The notes under the pieces are model-generated. The model was not told the DNA's origin. It saw only the letters and a list, made by a program, of their open reading frames with translations, and made no database searches. Made by a program: the position numbers and the translations under genes. This document shows, piece after piece, positions 44,303 to 54,586 of a stretch of 64,000 bases of DNA. The DNA is taken from the NCBI RefSeq assembly GCF_012972705.2, contig NZ_JABCSC020000001.1:744001-808000 (forward strand), read 5' to 3'. The stretch comes from Uliginosibacterium aquaticum. Its GTDB lineage: Bacteria > Pseudomonadota > Gammaproteobacteria > Burkholderiales > Rhodocyclaceae. The number at the start of each line of letters is the position of its first letter. Position 1 is the first letter of the stretch.

Positions 44303-44915
44303 CCGCGCCTTGTTTCTTGCTGCCGATCTTGCTTTCTTCGCCCTTGATCAGGCGGGCAATGTTCGCCTTGTGGCGCCACAGCAGTACGACCACCATGGCC
44401 ATTACGCCGACCGTCCATTCTTCCGAGCCGGTGATGGCGCGCGTCAGCACCGGTGCGACGATGGCCGCTACGACGGCCGCCAGCGAGGAGTAGCGGGAGA
44501 CGGCGGCGGTGGCAATCCAGGCCAGCAGTACCGCACCGCCTAGCAGCAGGTCAATGCCCAGCAGCACGCCGGCAGCGGTCGCAACGCCCTTGCCACCCTT
44601 GCCGCGCAGGAAGATCGAGAATACGTGGCCGAGAAAGACGGCGACGGCGATCAGAACGGTGCTGGATATATCCAGGCCAAGTGTCGGGCCGAAGCTGCGT
44701 GCGCCCCAGACTACCAGACCGCCTTTGGCGGCATCGCCGATCAGGGTGAAGAGCGCAGCCTTCTTGTTGCCGCTGCGCAGTACATTGGTGGCGCCGGGAT
44801 TGCCCGAACCGAAACTGCGGGGGTCGTCTAGCCCCATCAGTTTGCTGACGACAACGGCAAAGGGAATGGAGCCGATCAGGTAGGCGGCGAGTAGCGAGAG
44901 TAGAATCAGCAGCAT
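44295..44915 (-). CDS. plsY: Acyl-phosphate:glycerol-3-phosphate acyltransferase PlsY
   Basis: The 206-residue membrane protein has five hydrophobic segments and the three PlsY motifs: [49 protein letters not shown] and the C-terminal [13 protein letters not shown]. It transfers an acyl group from acyl-phosphate to glycerol-3-phosphate, the first step of phospholipid synthesis. It diverges from folB with 33 bases between the starts, as in many proteobacteria. Confidence 0.95.
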   Translation of the reverse strand: MLLILLSLLAAYLIGSIPFAVVVSKLMGLDDPRSFGSGNPGATNVLRSGNKKAALFTLIGDAAKGGLVVWGARSFGPTLGLDISSTVLIAVAVFLGHVFSIFLRGKGGKGVATAAGVLLGIDLLLGGAVLLAWIATAAVSRYSSLAAVVAAIVAPVLTRAITGSEEWTVGVMAMVVVLLWRHKANIARLIKGEESKIGSKKQGAAN

Positions 44916-44948
44916 TTTCTTCAGGGCCTTGCGGCCGGATATTCGGAC

Positions 44949-45353
44949 ATGGATTTTATTTTCATCGAAGGCATGCTGGTGGATGCCAATGTCGGGATTT
45001 TCCCGCGCGAGCGTTCAGCTTCGCAGCCGCTGGAAATCAACATGACCTTCGGCGTGCCGGATGCGGCAGCGCTGCGCGATGATATCGCGGATACCATTGG
45101 TTACGATCAGGTCGTGGAGAGAATTCGCGCCGTTCTGGCCGAGCGTCAGTTCAATCTGCTTGAAACGCTGGGTGAGTTTGTTGTGGCGCTGATGTTCGAA
45201 GAATTCAATGCGCCGTGGGTTCGCGTTTCGATTTCCAAGCCGGGCGTCATGAAAAATGTGCGTCGGGTAGGGGTATATATCGAACGCGGTCGAAATGGCG
45301 ATGAACCGCCGCGCGGAGGGGGGTTAGGTCCGCTGGGTGTGCCGCGGAGTTGA
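44949..45353 (+). CDS. folB: Dihydroneopterin aldolase
   Basis: The 134-residue protein is a FolB-type aldolase of folate synthesis, with [18 protein letters not shown] at the N-terminus, [15 protein letters not shown], the catalytic-region [11 protein letters not shown] and [18 protein letters not shown]. It cleaves dihydroneopterin to 6-hydroxymethyl-dihydropterin and glycolaldehyde. A Gly/Pro-rich tail of about 20 residues follows the conserved domain. It is divergent from plsY and ends before a bidirectional terminator. Confidence 0.9.
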   Translation: MDFIFIEGMLVDANVGIFPRERSASQPLEINMTFGVPDAAALRDDIADTIGYDQVVERIRAVLAERQFNLLETLGEFVVALMFEEFNAPWVRVSISKPGVMKNVRRVGVYIERGRNGDEPPRGGGLGPLGVPRS

Positions 45354-45373
45354 GCAATCGATCAGACAGAAAC

Positions 45374-45406
45374 AAAAAAGGCGACCCGGGCGGGTCGCCT
45401 TTTTTT
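45374..45406. terminator. Bidirectional terminator between folB and the H-NS gene
   Basis: A 14-pair stem, AAAAAAGGCGACCC with GGGTCGCCTTTTTT, closes a four-base loop and ends in T-runs on both strands. It serves folB on the plus strand and the H-NS-like gene on the minus strand, which ends 13 bases away. Confidence 0.92.
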
Positions 45407-45419
45407 CAGCCTTGGGAAA

Positions 45420-45794
45420 TCAGGCCTTGATGGTCAGCGATTCGAGGCTTTGACCCGCAGCGAGGGCATCGGCCACCCACAGCGGCTTGCGGCCACGGCC
45501 GGTCCAGGTTTGCGAAGCATCAGCCGGATTGGCGTATTTGGCGGCAACCTTGGCGCGGACCTTGCCGGCCTTCTTGGCGCGCGGTGCCTTGGGGGCCGCG
45601 CCGGCCTTGGCCGGCTTGCCGCCGAGCAGGGCGTCCAGCGAAATGCCGTGCTTGGCGGCAACAGCCTTCAGCTCTTTCATGGCCTTTTCTTTGGAGTTGC
45701 TGGCGCGCTTGGTGATTTCGGCCTTGATGGCTTCGGCAGCCTGGCTGAGGTCTTTGTCAGTGGCTTTGTTGAGCTGGGATTTGGTCAGCAGCAT
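45420..45794 (-). CDS. H-NS family nucleoid protein
   Basis: The 124-residue protein has a helical N-terminal oligomerisation half (about 1-60), a Lys/Ala/Pro-rich linker (about 65-95) and the H-NS DNA-binding C-terminus YANPADASQTWTGRGRKPLWV. The GRGRKP core is the minor-groove hook typical of the family. It should silence AT-rich DNA and shape the nucleoid. The ATG at 45794 has an AAAGGA site; the longer frame reaches into the AT-rich promoter. The upstream region (45795-46004) is strikingly AT-rich, which fits self-binding. Confidence 0.92.
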   Translation of the reverse strand: MLLTKSQLNKATDKDLSQAAEAIKAEITKRASNSKEKAMKELKAVAAKHGISLDALLGGKPAKAGAAPKAPRAKKAGKVRAKVAAKYANPADASQTWTGRGRKPLWVADALAAGQSLESLTIKA

Positions 45795-46004
45795 ATCGAT
45801 GTCCTTTGTCGCGGTAAGGCCTGGAATTTGTGGCGCCGGGGCGCCTTCTGAATACAGGCATGTGCAGAGCGGAAATAAAAGCTGCTTGCCTGTGGGTGCG
45901 GAAGATTTTGCCACTATTAATTCTATTCGCGCAAATCCATTTTTATATGTTTACAGTTTGAACTTATTTTCAGCCGGGCAATCACCCAGAAGTCCGGGTG
46001 ATTT
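45795..46004 (-). promoter_or_regulatory. AT-rich H-NS promoter region and hairpin after xerD
   Basis: This 210-base gap between the H-NS-like gene and the upstream xerD is AT-rich, especially at 45915-45970, in contrast to its surroundings. It is the expected promoter region of the H-NS-like gene and a likely site of autoregulation. At 45980-46003 an inverted repeat AATCACCC/GGGTGATT follows the xerD stop directly and probably ends that transcript, although no U-run is present. Confidence 0.5.
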
Positions 46005-46901
46005 TCAGGCGCGCGGATGATGTTCGGAATGCATTTTTTTCAGACGCTCGCGCGCGACGTGGGTGTAAATCTGGGTGGTTGAAATATCGGCATGGCCCAG
46101 TAATAGCTGAACTACGCGCAGGTCGGCACCATGATTGAGGAGATGGGTAGCAAAGGCGTGGCGCAGGGTGTGGGGAGAAATCAGGTGGGTGTCGATCGCG
46201 GCATTCGAGGCGTGCTGTTTGATGGTATTCCAGAACATCTGGCGGCTCATGGCACTGCCAAAACGGGTCAGGAAAACATCGTCGCAGGGCGCTTTCAACA
46301 GCACTGGACGCGCTTCGGCGAGATAGCGCTTTACCCATTCGAGGGCCCATTCACCCAGTGGTACCAGACGTTCCTTGGCGCCCTTGCCGGTAATGCGGAC
46401 CAGGCCTTGCTGTAAATCCATTTCAAACAGTTTTAGATTTACCAGCTCGGAAACGCGCAGGCCGCTGGCGTAAAGCGTTTCGATCATGGCGCGGTCACGC
46501 AGGCCGAAAGGCGAGGCTATTTCCGGCGCGGCAAGCAGGGCTTCGACCTGGGTTTCGCTGAGTGTTTTCGGGAAGCGTTCGGCGGTTGCGGGCGTGCCGA
46601 TATCGAGGCTGGGGTCGCGGGCGATACGCTGGTTTTGCAATTGCTGGCGATAGAAACGGCGCAGAACGGACAAGATCCGGCGCTGAGTGGCGGGTTTGCT
46701 GCGAGCAGAGATTTCGCTGAAATAAGCGGCCAGGTCGCTGCTCTGCGCCTCAATGAGCTCCCGTTGCGTGTGCTGTTGCAGCCATTGGGCAAAAAGCTTC
46801 AGATCGCTGCGATAGGATTCGAGAGTGTTTTTGGCGAGTCCGTCCTGCAGCCAGAGATCGTCAATGAAGGCGTCAATCTCCGGGTGATTGGTGCTGGTCA
46901 T
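46005..46901 (-). CDS. xerD: Site-specific tyrosine recombinase XerD
   Basis: The 298-residue protein has the same length as the E. coli enzyme and its catalytic set at matching places: Arg149, Lys173 region, His244, Arg247, His270 and the nucleophile Tyr279 (in HTLRHAFATHLLNHG and ISTTQIYTHV). With XerC it resolves chromosome dimers at dif. No dif site is seen here. The next gene ogt ends one base upstream of its start codon with no spacing, so they may share a transcript. Confidence 0.96.
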   Translation of the reverse strand: MTSTNHPEIDAFIDDLWLQDGLAKNTLESYRSDLKLFAQWLQQHTQRELIEAQSSDLAAYFSEISARSKPATQRRILSVLRRFYRQQLQNQRIARDPSLDIGTPATAERFPKTLSETQVEALLAAPEIASPFGLRDRAMIETLYASGLRVSELVNLKLFEMDLQQGLVRITGKGAKERLVPLGEWALEWVKRYLAEARPVLLKAPCDDVFLTRFGSAMSRQMFWNTIKQHASNAAIDTHLISPHTLRHAFATHLLNHGADLRVVQLLLGHADISTTQIYTHVARERLKKMHSEHHPRA

Positions 46902-47372
46902 TTACAGCGCGCCCTCATGCTGCAATAACCAGCGTTTGGTATCGAGCAACCAACCGCCTGTGGCATGAGAAAAACCGCCCATGCCGGATTTTCCGAGTAC
47001 GCGGTGACAGGGTGTCACCAGCGGAAAGGGATTGGCGCCGCAGGCCTGGCCGACGGCGCGTGGTGCGGATCCGAGGCGGACCGCAATTTCTCCGTAATTG
47101 AGGGTTTGGCCTGCAGGAATAGTGCGGATGCTCTGCCAGACGCGCTGCTGGAAAATCGTACCGCGCGCGAGTATTGGTAGATTGAAGCGTTGAGCCGGGT
47201 TCTGGCGGTATTGCTCCAATTGCAGACAGAAGGATTCCGCGACTGGATTGGTGATGATCTCGAGGGGCGTTTCCGGCGGCATGAACACGATTTCCTCGAT
47301 CGTGCCGTTGGCTGTCTGACGTAGCCCGAGCACGCACCCCGGAATCCGGGCAATGGCGTTCAGCGGGGTCAT
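46902..47372 (-). CDS. ogt: Methylated-DNA-protein cysteine methyltransferase (Ogt/Ada type)
   Basis: The 156-residue protein carries the acceptor motif LVTPCHRVLG (Cys122) and the DNA-binding helix around AVGQACGANPFP. It removes methyl groups from O6-methylguanine by a one-use transfer to the cysteine. No Ada metal-binding domain is present. The ATG at 47372 lies one base past the preceding gene's stop; upstream in-frame starts lie inside that gene. Confidence 0.94.
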   Translation of the reverse strand: MTPLNAIARIPGCVLGLRQTANGTIEEIVFMPPETPLEIITNPVAESFCLQLEQYRQNPAQRFNLPILARGTIFQQRVWQSIRTIPAGQTLNYGEIAVRLGSAPRAVGQACGANPFPLVTPCHRVLGKSGMGGFSHATGGWLLDTKRWLLQHEGAL

Positions 47373-47373
47373 T

Positions 47374-47949
47374 TCACTGGGGCTGCCCGAGCAGCGCCTC
47401 ACGCACGGAAACTTGCGGCACATGTTCGCCGAGCCAGATTTTCAGCAAGGCCTGATTGAAATCTTCACCGGGAATATCGTTTCCTTTTTGCTCACCACCT
47501 ACCAGCACGCGAGTGCCCTGGCCAGAAATGTAATCGAGACGGATAGTGGTTTTGGCGGGGACTTTGCCGATGCCCAGCATGGTTTGCTGCAGGCTGTCGA
47601 TACGGCTCTGGACCTTTTGCAATTCGAGATCACTTTGGTTGCGGCGCATGAAGTCCAGCAGGGCTTCGGATAATTGCTCAGCAGTCAGCTCGCGCAGGGT
47701 GATGATCTGGATGCGGCGGGGGCCTCGGCTGGCAAAGACTTCTGCCGGGGTGGCGGCTTTGTTTGGCAGGTAGAGTCCTACCGCGTAAATCTTGAGCATG
47801 AACTTGGTGCGCAGGCCGGCGCCATTGAGCTGCAGTTCGCTGCCGCCAAGAAGTGCCCGTTCATCGAAGCGGGCGCCGCCGATCTCGACTGCGCCCGCCT
47901 GCAACGAGCAGGCGAGCAGGAGCGAGATGAGTGCCGCCCGCCAGATCAT
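47374..47949 (-). CDS. Exported chalcone isomerase-like domain protein
   Basis: The 191-residue protein has a signal peptide (cleavage after QAGA) and a chalcone isomerase-like domain of the bacterial Chalcone_3 type: [21 protein letters not shown] near residue 43 and [16 protein letters not shown] near the end. No flavonoid pathway is implied; function unknown, periplasmic. Its start overlaps the proA stop by four bases and ogt follows after one base, so these genes form one unit. Confidence 0.88.
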   Translation of the reverse strand: MIWRAALISLLLACSLQAGAVEIGGARFDERALLGGSELQLNGAGLRTKFMLKIYAVGLYLPNKAATPAEVFASRGPRRIQIITLRELTAEQLSEALLDFMRRNQSDLELQKVQSRIDSLQQTMLGIGKVPAKTTIRLDYISGQGTRVLVGGEQKGNDIPGEDFNQALLKIWLGEHVPQVSVREALLGQPQ

Positions 47950-49223
47950 TTGCGGACCTCGCCATTGCCGAACACGATCCATTTCTGCGACGTGAGGCCT
48001 TCGAGGCCGACCGGGCCGCGGGCGTGGATCTTGTCGGTAGAAATGCCGATTTCGGCACCCAGTCCGTATTCAAAACCATCGGCAAAGCGCGTCGAGGCAT
48101 TCACCATCACCGAGGCGGAATCCACTTCGCGCAGGAAGCGCATGGCACGCGTGTAGTTCTCGCTGACGATGCTGTCAGTGTGCATCGAGCTGTAGCGGTT
48201 GATGTGCTCAATGGCCTCGTCCAGCCCGGCGACGATCTTCACTGCGATGATCGGGGCGAGGTATTCCTCGCTCCAGTCTGATTCCTGTGCTTCGACCAGC
48301 TTTGCACCAGCGATGTTGGCGCTGCGCAGGATGGCCAGTGATTCGGCACAGGCGCGCATTTCCACGCCCTTGCCGGCGAGCATCGCGCCCACGGCCGGCA
48401 GCAGTTCGGCGGCGCGTGAGCGGGCTACCAGCAGCGATTCGGCGGTGTTGCAGGTGCCGTAGCGCTGGGTCTTGCTGTTTTCGACGATGGGCAGGGCCTT
48501 GGCGGCGTCGGCTGCGTCATCCAGATAGACGTGGCAGTTGCCGTCCAGATGCTTGATGACCGGTACGCGCGCGTCGCGGCTGATGCGTTCGATCAGGCCC
48601 TTGCCGCCGCGCGGCACGATCACGTCGACGAATTCCGGCATGGTGATCAGCTCGCCCACAGCGGCGCGATCGGTTGTCTCCACAACTTGCACGCCGGTGG
48701 CCGGCAGGCCGGCCTCCTCGAGGCCTTCGCGTACGCAGGCGGCAATCGCCTGATTGCAGTGCAGGGCTTCTTTGCCGCCACGCAGGATGGCGGCGTTGCC
48801 GCTCTTCAGGCACAGGCCGGCGGCGTCGGCAGTCACGTTCGGCCGCGCTTCGTAGATGATGCCGATCACGCCCAGCGGCACGCGCATGTGGCCGACCTGA
48901 ATGCCGGACGGGCGACGCTTCATGTTGCTGATCTCGCCGATCGGATCGGGCAGGGCGGCGATCTGCTCAAGACCCTGGGCCATGGATTCGATGCCTTTGG
49001 CGGTCAGCGTGAGGCGGTCGATCATGGCCGGCTCGAGGCCGTCGGCGCGGGCCTGTTCGAGGTCGCGCGCATTGGCGGCGAGGAGCTCATCGGCGCGGGC
49101 GCGAATCTTCGCGGCGATGGTGCACAGGGCTGTGTTCTTGGCCTCGGTGGAGGCGGCCGCCATCAGGCGCGAGGCAGCGCGGGCCTGACGGCCGAGGTCC
49201 TGCATGTAGGTCTGGATGTTCAT
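47946..49223 (-). CDS. proA: Gamma-glutamyl phosphate reductase
   Basis: The 425-residue protein is a full-length ProA. It has the aldehyde-dehydrogenase fold with the family motif [20 protein letters not shown] and the catalytic cysteine in [16 protein letters not shown]. It reduces gamma-glutamyl phosphate to glutamate semialdehyde in proline synthesis, two steps before ProC. The ATG at 49223 begins [14 protein letters not shown]; upstream in-frame residues are not family-like. proB is not adjacent. Starts a likely proA-CHI-ogt-xerD transcript. Confidence 0.96.
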   Translation of the reverse strand: MNIQTYMQDLGRQARAASRLMAAASTEAKNTALCTIAAKIRARADELLAANARDLEQARADGLEPAMIDRLTLTAKGIESMAQGLEQIAALPDPIGEISNMKRRPSGIQVGHMRVPLGVIGIIYEARPNVTADAAGLCLKSGNAAILRGGKEALHCNQAIAACVREGLEEAGLPATGVQVVETTDRAAVGELITMPEFVDVIVPRGGKGLIERISRDARVPVIKHLDGNCHVYLDDAADAAKALPIVENSKTQRYGTCNTAESLLVARSRAAELLPAVGAMLAGKGVEMRACAESLAILRSANIAGAKLVEAQESDWSEEYLAPIIAVKIVAGLDEAIEHINRYSSMHTDSIVSENYTRAMRFLREVDSASVMVNASTRFADGFEYGLGAEIGISTDKIHARGPVGLEGLTSQKWIVFGNGEVRK

Positions 49224-49309
49224 GATCGTCAAAGCCGGGTGAAGCAGGGGCAAAGAAGGATTAGAACATCCCGACCCTGATCTTTGAAAGCTGGCAGCGG
49301 GGTAAGCGG

Positions 49310-50605
49310 GTGCGCTGGCTTGACCCGGGGCAGGCAGCCCCGCACACTCGCAGCCCCGTTTTGCAGCGCGCATCCTGTTCCGTGTTCAGCTTCCTTCCTG
49401 CCGAATCCCTGTGGCGTGACGCCGGTTTCCTGCGGCTGTTCGTCGCCAGCACTTTGTCGGCGCTCGGTACGGCGGTATCCCTGATGGCCTTGCCGCTGAC
49501 GGCGGTGAGCCTGCTCGACGCCAGCGCCACCGAGATGGGGATTCTGGCCGCGTGCGAACTGCTGCCCTTCATCACCATCGGCCTGCCGGCCGGGGTGTGG
49601 ATTGACCGCAGCCGCAAGCAGCGTCTGGCGGTGCTCTTCAATTTTGTGGCTGCGGCGGGGCTGGCTTTGGTGCCGCTGGGCTACGAAGGTGGCTTCCTGA
49701 GCATGGGCGTGCTGTATGCGGTGGGCTTCGTGGTGTCGACGACGGAGGCCATTGGCGGCTCGGCCACTCAGGTGCTGGTGACCCTGCTGGTCGGGCGCGA
49801 GCGGCTGGTGATTGCCAACAGCAAGCTCTCGGCTGCCAGTTCGCTGGCCCAGGTGTGCGGGCCGGCTCTGGCGGCGCTGCTGATCGCGGCGGTGGGCGCG
49901 CCGTTGGCGGTGAGCGTGGATGCGGCGAGCTTTGTGATCGCGGGCGTCCTGATCGCCAGCATCCGCCTGAATGAGGTACCACAGTCGCATCGGGGCGCTT
50001 CCGTGATTGCCCAGATCCGCGAAGGTTTGCTGCTGGTGTGGCGCACGCCGATGCTGCGCGGGCTGGTCGGCGTGGTGGCGGTGTGGATCATGCTGTCGGA
50101 CGCGTTCAAGGCGCTGTATGTGCTGCATGCCGCGCGCAATCTGGGGCTGGGGGAGGGCGGTATCGGGCTGGTCAACACGCTGGGGGCGCTGGGCGGACTG
50201 GCCGGGGCGCCGCTGGCGCATTTTGCCGGGCAGCGCTTTGGCATGCGCAACGCATTGGTGGCAGGCGTGGCCCTGGCCGCGCTGGGCTATCTGCTGTATG
50301 TGCTGCCGCAGGCGGACTGGCCCGCTACGGCGCTGGCCGCCGGCATCGCGCTGTTTGTGTTCAACGCCGGCAGCACGCTGTATGTTGTGAATTATCTGAG
50401 CCTGCGTCTGGCCGTGACGCCCGATGCGCTGCTCGGGCGGATGGTGACTTCGATGCGCTTCGTGACCATTCTTCCCGGGCCGCTCGGCACCATCGCAATC
50501 GGGCTGGCGGCGGATCGCTTCGGCCTGCCGCCGGTGTTCCTTGGCATCGGCCTGAGCTGTCTCGCCATGGCCCTGTGCGCGGCGCGCTGGCTGCCGCGTC
50601 GCTGA
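49310..50605 (+). CDS. MFS transporter (exporter type)
   Basis: The 431-residue protein has twelve predicted membrane segments. It shows a D1-type motif after the second helix ([12 protein letters not shown], about residue 95), as in drug or siderophore exporters of the EntS/MFS_3 group. Substrate unknown. The GTG start at 49310 is uncertain; GTG at 49382 would remove 24 residues that are not membrane-like. It diverges from proA and its TGA stop joins the stop of the convergent MscS gene in TGATCA with no gap. Confidence 0.85.
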   Translation: MRWLDPGQAAPHTRSPVLQRASCSVFSFLPAESLWRDAGFLRLFVASTLSALGTAVSLMALPLTAVSLLDASATEMGILAACELLPFITIGLPAGVWIDRSRKQRLAVLFNFVAAAGLALVPLGYEGGFLSMGVLYAVGFVVSTTEAIGGSATQVLVTLLVGRERLVIANSKLSAASSLAQVCGPALAALLIAAVGAPLAVSVDAASFVIAGVLIASIRLNEVPQSHRGASVIAQIREGLLLVWRTPMLRGLVGVVAVWIMLSDAFKALYVLHAARNLGLGEGGIGLVNTLGALGGLAGAPLAHFAGQRFGMRNALVAGVALAALGYLLYVLPQADWPATALAAGIALFVFNAGSTLYVVNYLSLRLAVTPDALLGRMVTSMRFVTILPGPLGTIAIGLAADRFGLPPVFLGIGLSCLAMALCAARWLPRR

Positions 50606-52225
50606 TCAGGATTCGGGCTGGCGGGCGGGGGCTGCGTACCAGCGCGCCGGGGGCACGATCTTGTCGCTGGCCGGGTCGCCCAGATAGTGTGGCGACATGA
50701 TCTGCACGCCGTACTCGTTGAACACATCCTGGATGTGGGCATGCAGCTCGCTGAGCACTTCGGCGCGCGGCCGCGGCTCGCTGGGCACGGCCTGGCAGAC
50801 CAGGGTGTACTCCGGGTAGAAGTCCGACAAGGCGGTCTGGAACACCGCTGGGCGTGGCTTGGCGACGATGCCGTCAGTGCGGCCGGCGGCCTCGATGAGC
50901 ATGGCTTCGACCTGGCGCCAGGGCGTGTCGTAGCCGATGGTGACGGCGGTGTCGACGACGTAGCCTTTGCCCTTGACCGTGCGCGAGTAATTGGTGGTGG
51001 AGTGGCCGACAATCAGCGAGTTCGGCAACGTGATTTCGGAGCCGCGCCCGGTGCGCAGGCGGGTGTTGAAGACGCCCATCTCGACGATGGTGCCCTCGTG
51101 CTCGCCGATGCGCACATATTCACCGCGCCTCAGGGTGCGGGTGTACATCAAGATCAGGCCGCTGGCGGCCTGCCCCACCACGCTGGAGGCCCCCAGTGAA
51201 ATCATCAGGCCCAGCAGCACCGATACCCCCTTGAAGGCCTCGGAGTTGGAGCCCGGGAGGTAGGGATAGGCCATTACCAGCGCGAAGATCCAGATGATGC
51301 CGGTGACGATATTTCGGGTGGGGCGCACGGTTTCGGCATCCAGCCAGCTAAAGGCCTCGCTGCCGGCTTCGATCCGGTCGAAGAAGGGGCGCAGGATGCG
51401 CACCACTGCGTGCGCGATCAGGAACATGCAGGCGGCGATCACGAGATCCGGGATTGCGCGCAGGATGCCCTGTCCCAGCGTGATGACGATGCCGATCAGG
51501 AAATCACTGAGGCGCTCGCCCCAGGCGCGGGTATAGGGGAATTGCCCCAGCACCGTGCTGAGCCAGGTGTAGGCAAGCAGTGCGATGGCGCCCCAGTACG
51601 GAACAGCCAACACTTTGCCGAGCAGATCAAGCAGCCTGCGGGGCTGCAGGAGTTCGCCCGGAATGATTTTCAGATGCTCGCTCTGGCGGGCTGCCGCGCG
51701 TATCAGACGAGCGTTTAACCAGCGCCGTGAGCGCAGCAAAAGCCACAGGGCCAGTGCGTAGATAGCGCTTTCACCCACAACCCAGGCGAGGCCGCGCAGG
51801 AGTAGTTTGAGGTCGCGGCTTTCGTGGTTTTCTTCGCGGATCTGTTCGAGGCGGTGCAGCGTTTCGGCCGTGAGGGCTTCGAGCGTCTGGCCACTGAGCT
51901 TGTCGACGTCTTCGGGCTGCAGGGTGAAGAGCAGGAAGTTGTCGAGCAGGATGCTGTTGCCTGCCGGGGTGGCCTGCACCGAGAGCTCAAGCTTGCCGCC
52001 GTGGGCGATGGCTTCCCTCAGGGCCTGCTCGCTGCGCGCCACACGTTGTTGCGGGCTGGCGCCAAGCAAAGGCGCGCGGAATTGCACGACTTCGCGATTC
52101 ATGATGGACAGCGTGGCGCTGGCCTGCGTTTCGGCGCCAAGGCCCGGTGCGCTGGTCAGCAGCATGCCGAGGGCCAGCAAAGGGAGGAGCAGGGAACGGG
52201 CGAAACGGTGCAGGAGGGGCGGCAT
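50606..52225 (-). CDS. MscS-family mechanosensitive channel
   Basis: The 539-residue protein has a signal peptide (cleavage near SAPGLGA), a periplasmic N-terminal domain (about 35-145) and membrane segments near 148-170, 205-230, 250-280, 310-330 and 340-365. The MscS core is TRTLRRGEYVRIGEHEGTIV and TLPNSLIVGHSTTNYSR. It should open on membrane tension and release solutes under osmotic shock. The large N-terminal part resembles those of larger MscS paralogues. Its stop abuts the MFS gene stop. Confidence 0.88.
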   Translation of the reverse strand: MPPLLHRFARSLLLPLLALGMLLTSAPGLGAETQASATLSIMNREVVQFRAPLLGASPQQRVARSEQALREAIAHGGKLELSVQATPAGNSILLDNFLLFTLQPEDVDKLSGQTLEALTAETLHRLEQIREENHESRDLKLLLRGLAWVVGESAIYALALWLLLRSRRWLNARLIRAAARQSEHLKIIPGELLQPRRLLDLLGKVLAVPYWGAIALLAYTWLSTVLGQFPYTRAWGERLSDFLIGIVITLGQGILRAIPDLVIAACMFLIAHAVVRILRPFFDRIEAGSEAFSWLDAETVRPTRNIVTGIIWIFALVMAYPYLPGSNSEAFKGVSVLLGLMISLGASSVVGQAASGLILMYTRTLRRGEYVRIGEHEGTIVEMGVFNTRLRTGRGSEITLPNSLIVGHSTTNYSRTVKGKGYVVDTAVTIGYDTPWRQVEAMLIEAAGRTDGIVAKPRPAVFQTALSDFYPEYTLVCQAVPSEPRPRAEVLSELHAHIQDVFNEYGVQIMSPHYLGDPASDKIVPPARWYAAPARQPES

Positions 52226-52294
52226 GGCAGGCTCCGGGTGGGCGTGGCACCGAATCTAGCATGTCTTCAGCATGGAGGCTGCCGTTCAGAGGCT

Positions 52295-52897
52295 TTATGA
52301 CTCCCGGGTGAGGGGCGGCAGCGTGCCGGCCAGCGCACGCAGCGCAGCGGCATCGTCCGCATCGCGCAGGCTGGCTGCCTGAGCGTCGAGCGCGATCAGG
52401 ACAGGATCAAGACTGGCCAGCCAGCGGCGGGCGGTGCGCTCGCCTGCATCCAGCATCGAACTCAGGCCGGGCAGGGCGGCTTTGGGCAGCAGGCTGAAGA
52501 GCGGCTCCCAGTGACCGTCGAGGCAGCCCACGGCCGCGCGCTGCGGGCAGGCGGGGCAGAGCATGCGGGCATAGTCCGGCGGCAGCAGGGGCGTATCGAC
52601 CGGGCAAGTGAGCACCCAGTCATGGTGCGCAGCGCTGAGGGCTGCCTCGAAGCCGGCCAGCGGGCCGGGGAAGTCGGGGCGCAGATCGCTCACCACGGGG
52701 TGGCCGAAGACGCGATAGCGGTCCAGATTGCGGTTGGCGACGATGAGCAGTTCGTCCACCTGCGGGGCGAGCGCTTCGATCACCCAGGCCACCAGCGGAC
52801 GGCCACGGAAGTCGACGAGCCCCTTGTCCTGCCCGCCCATGCGCCGCGCGGCGCCGCCGGCCAGGATCACGCCTGTGAGTGCAGGTCGCTGCGTCAT
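52295..52897 (-). CDS. mobA: Molybdenum cofactor guanylyltransferase
   Basis: The 200-residue protein begins with the nucleotide-binding loop [19 protein letters not shown] and has [17 protein letters not shown] with the Mg-binding Asp and [19 protein letters not shown]. It adds GMP to molybdopterin to make the bis-MGD form of the cofactor. The ATG at 52897 overlaps the moaA stop by four bases (ATGA), so the two are co-translated. Confidence 0.93.
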   Translation of the reverse strand: MTQRPALTGVILAGGAARRMGGQDKGLVDFRGRPLVAWVIEALAPQVDELLIVANRNLDRYRVFGHPVVSDLRPDFPGPLAGFEAALSAAHHDWVLTCPVDTPLLPPDYARMLCPACPQRAAVGCLDGHWEPLFSLLPKAALPGLSSMLDAGERTARRWLASLDPVLIALDAQAASLRDADDAAALRALAGTLPPLTRES

Positions 52898-53973
52898 CCG
52901 CCGATGTAACTCATCTCGATTTTCTGGGCGCTCGCACTCGCCTGACCGCGCAGCTCGGAGTAGCGATCGCCACGCGCCTGCCATACCGCGCCAATCCAGG
53001 CCGCCAGTTCCGCATTGCTGCGCTCTTCGCGCAGCAATGCGCGCATGTCGTGGCCGGCGCTGGCGAACAGGCAGGTAAACAGCTTGCCTTCGGGCGACAG
53101 GCGCAGGCGCGTGCAATCACGACAGAAGGCCTGGGTGACGGAGGCGATCACGCCGATCTCGCCGCCGCCATCGGCATAGCGCCAGCGCTCGGCGACTTCG
53201 CCGGGGTAGTCACGGTCGATGGCCTCGAGCGGGAACTCGCTGGCGATGCGGGTGAGGATTTCGCGGGCCGGCAGCACGTCGTCCATGCGCCAGCCGTTGC
53301 TTGCGCCGACGTCCATGTACTCGATGAAGCGCAGGATGTGACCACTGCCGCGAAAGTGGCGTGCCATCGGCAGAATCTGGTGATCATTCACGCCGCGCCG
53401 CACCACCATGTTCACCTTCAGCGGGCCGAGACCTGCGGCGGCTGCGGCATCGATGCCGGCCAGCACTTCGCTCACGCTGCATTCGGCGTCACTCATGCTG
53501 CGGAACACGGCCTCATCCAGCGCGTCGAGACTGATCGTGACCCGCTTAAGGCCGGCGGCCTTGAGTGCCGCAGCATGGCGGGCGAGCAGCGCACCGTTGG
53601 TGGTCAGGGTGAGATCCAGCCCGGGGATCTGCGCCAGCATAGCGACCAGGCGATCCAGATGCTTGCGCATCAGCGGCTCGCCACCGGTCAGGCGGATCTT
53701 CTCCACCCCAAGCCCCCTGAAAACTTGGGCCAGACGGGCTATTTCCTCGTAGCGCAGGATTTCGTCGTGGGCGAGAAATGCGTGCTCGCGGCCGAACTTG
53801 TCGCGCGGCATGCAGTAGGTGCAGCGGAAATTGCAGCGATCCGTCACCGAGATGCGCAGGTCGCGCAGCGGCCGGCCGAGCTGGTCTACCAGCACGGGGC
53901 CCGGCGCAGGGGCCGTGGGGCGCAGCAGGCTGCTGAGGGGAAGGCGGGTTTCGGCCAGGGGCATGGTGTGCAT
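52894..53973 (-). CDS. moaA: GTP 3',8-cyclase MoaA (radical SAM)
   Basis: The 359-residue protein has the radical-SAM cysteines Cys47, Cys51 and Cys54 in [13 protein letters not shown] and the SAM-contact [11 protein letters not shown]. The second iron-sulphur cluster cysteines are in [19 protein letters not shown]. The C-terminus YIGG ends in the Gly-Gly pair needed for activity. It converts GTP to cyclic pyranopterin precursor. The start is uncertain between ATG 53973 and 53964. Upstream lies a long leader rich in inverted repeats. mobA overlaps the 3' end; moaC is absent here. Confidence 0.95.
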   Translation of the reverse strand: MHTMPLAETRLPLSSLLRPTAPAPGPVLVDQLGRPLRDLRISVTDRCNFRCTYCMPRDKFGREHAFLAHDEILRYEEIARLAQVFRGLGVEKIRLTGGEPLMRKHLDRLVAMLAQIPGLDLTLTTNGALLARHAAALKAAGLKRVTISLDALDEAVFRSMSDAECSVSEVLAGIDAAAAAGLGPLKVNMVVRRGVNDHQILPMARHFRGSGHILRFIEYMDVGASNGWRMDDVLPAREILTRIASEFPLEAIDRDYPGEVAERWRYADGGGEIGVIASVTQAFCRDCTRLRLSPEGKLFTCLFASAGHDMRALLREERSNAELAAWIGAVWQARGDRYSELRGQASASAQKIEMSYIGG

Positions 53974-54586
53974 TATGGCTGCCGTGAGGCCTGTAATAAA
54001 CCGCGCCTGTAACAGGGCTGCCTTGATCCGGGATAAGCGGCTGCTTGGCGGTATGCCAAGAAGGAGCCGTCGCCCGCCGGTCTGGCAGGGTGTAGTCCTT
54101 GAGCGCAGATGATCCCGGTCGACACGTGTAAGCACCTTGCCGGGTGGGGTGTTGTACCGCTGGATCGGTACTTTGTCGGCCCCGGATTTTTAGGCCGACA
54201 GCCTGCGCCGGATATACAGCTACGACTTTAGTTCTATCTGAAGGCCCCTGTAAAAATCCGGCTTTTTGTCATCGAGCCCACTCAGCCTGAGGCTTAAGCG
54301 TAGGTTGCCTTGCAGGTATGTGGAATAGCTGTGCTTTTCAGGGGGACTTCCGGCTTTTAGGGGTTTTCTCTTATGCCGAAAGTTTATGTAGGAAATATTT
54401 ACCTTTGCTTGCCGCAGCTAGTTTTCACTAGGGCACACGCTTCTAAAAAAAATGTTTCGTGATCCGTAAGCCTACTCACGCCCGACTGGTTTCTGTTGTC
54501 AGGGCAAGCACCGTGCGCTGCACGGTACTGGAGGCTGACCGATGGAGGTGTTCAGGTCAGCCCAGATAAAGCAAGTGGTGGCTGAC
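53974..54586. other. Gene-free, inverted-repeat-rich region (candidate structured RNA)
   Basis: The stretch holds no convincing gene but several perfect inverted repeats. They are CTTGGC/GCCAAG (54044-54060); CCGGGAT/ATCCCGG enclosing it (54028-54034 with 54112-54118); GTACCG/CGGTAC (54154-54171); GTCGGCC/GGCCGAC (54175-54181 with 54193-54199); and an 11-base pair CCGGATTTTTA/TAAAAATCCGG (54182-54192 with 54251-54261). The last uses the whole loop of the preceding hairpin, so a pseudoknot or a switch between two folds is possible. On the minus strand this is the moaA leader, where a molybdenum cofactor riboswitch could be sited; I cannot confirm that motif. 54300-54500 is less GC-rich, and ACCGTGC/GCACGGT (54510-54526) precedes the next gene. 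Confidence 0.55.

Noticed and set aside
53974-54120. Naming the moaA leader a molybdenum cofactor riboswitch
   Set aside because: Position fits, and a closing stem is present, but I could not match the conserved core bases by eye, so it is reported only as a structured region.
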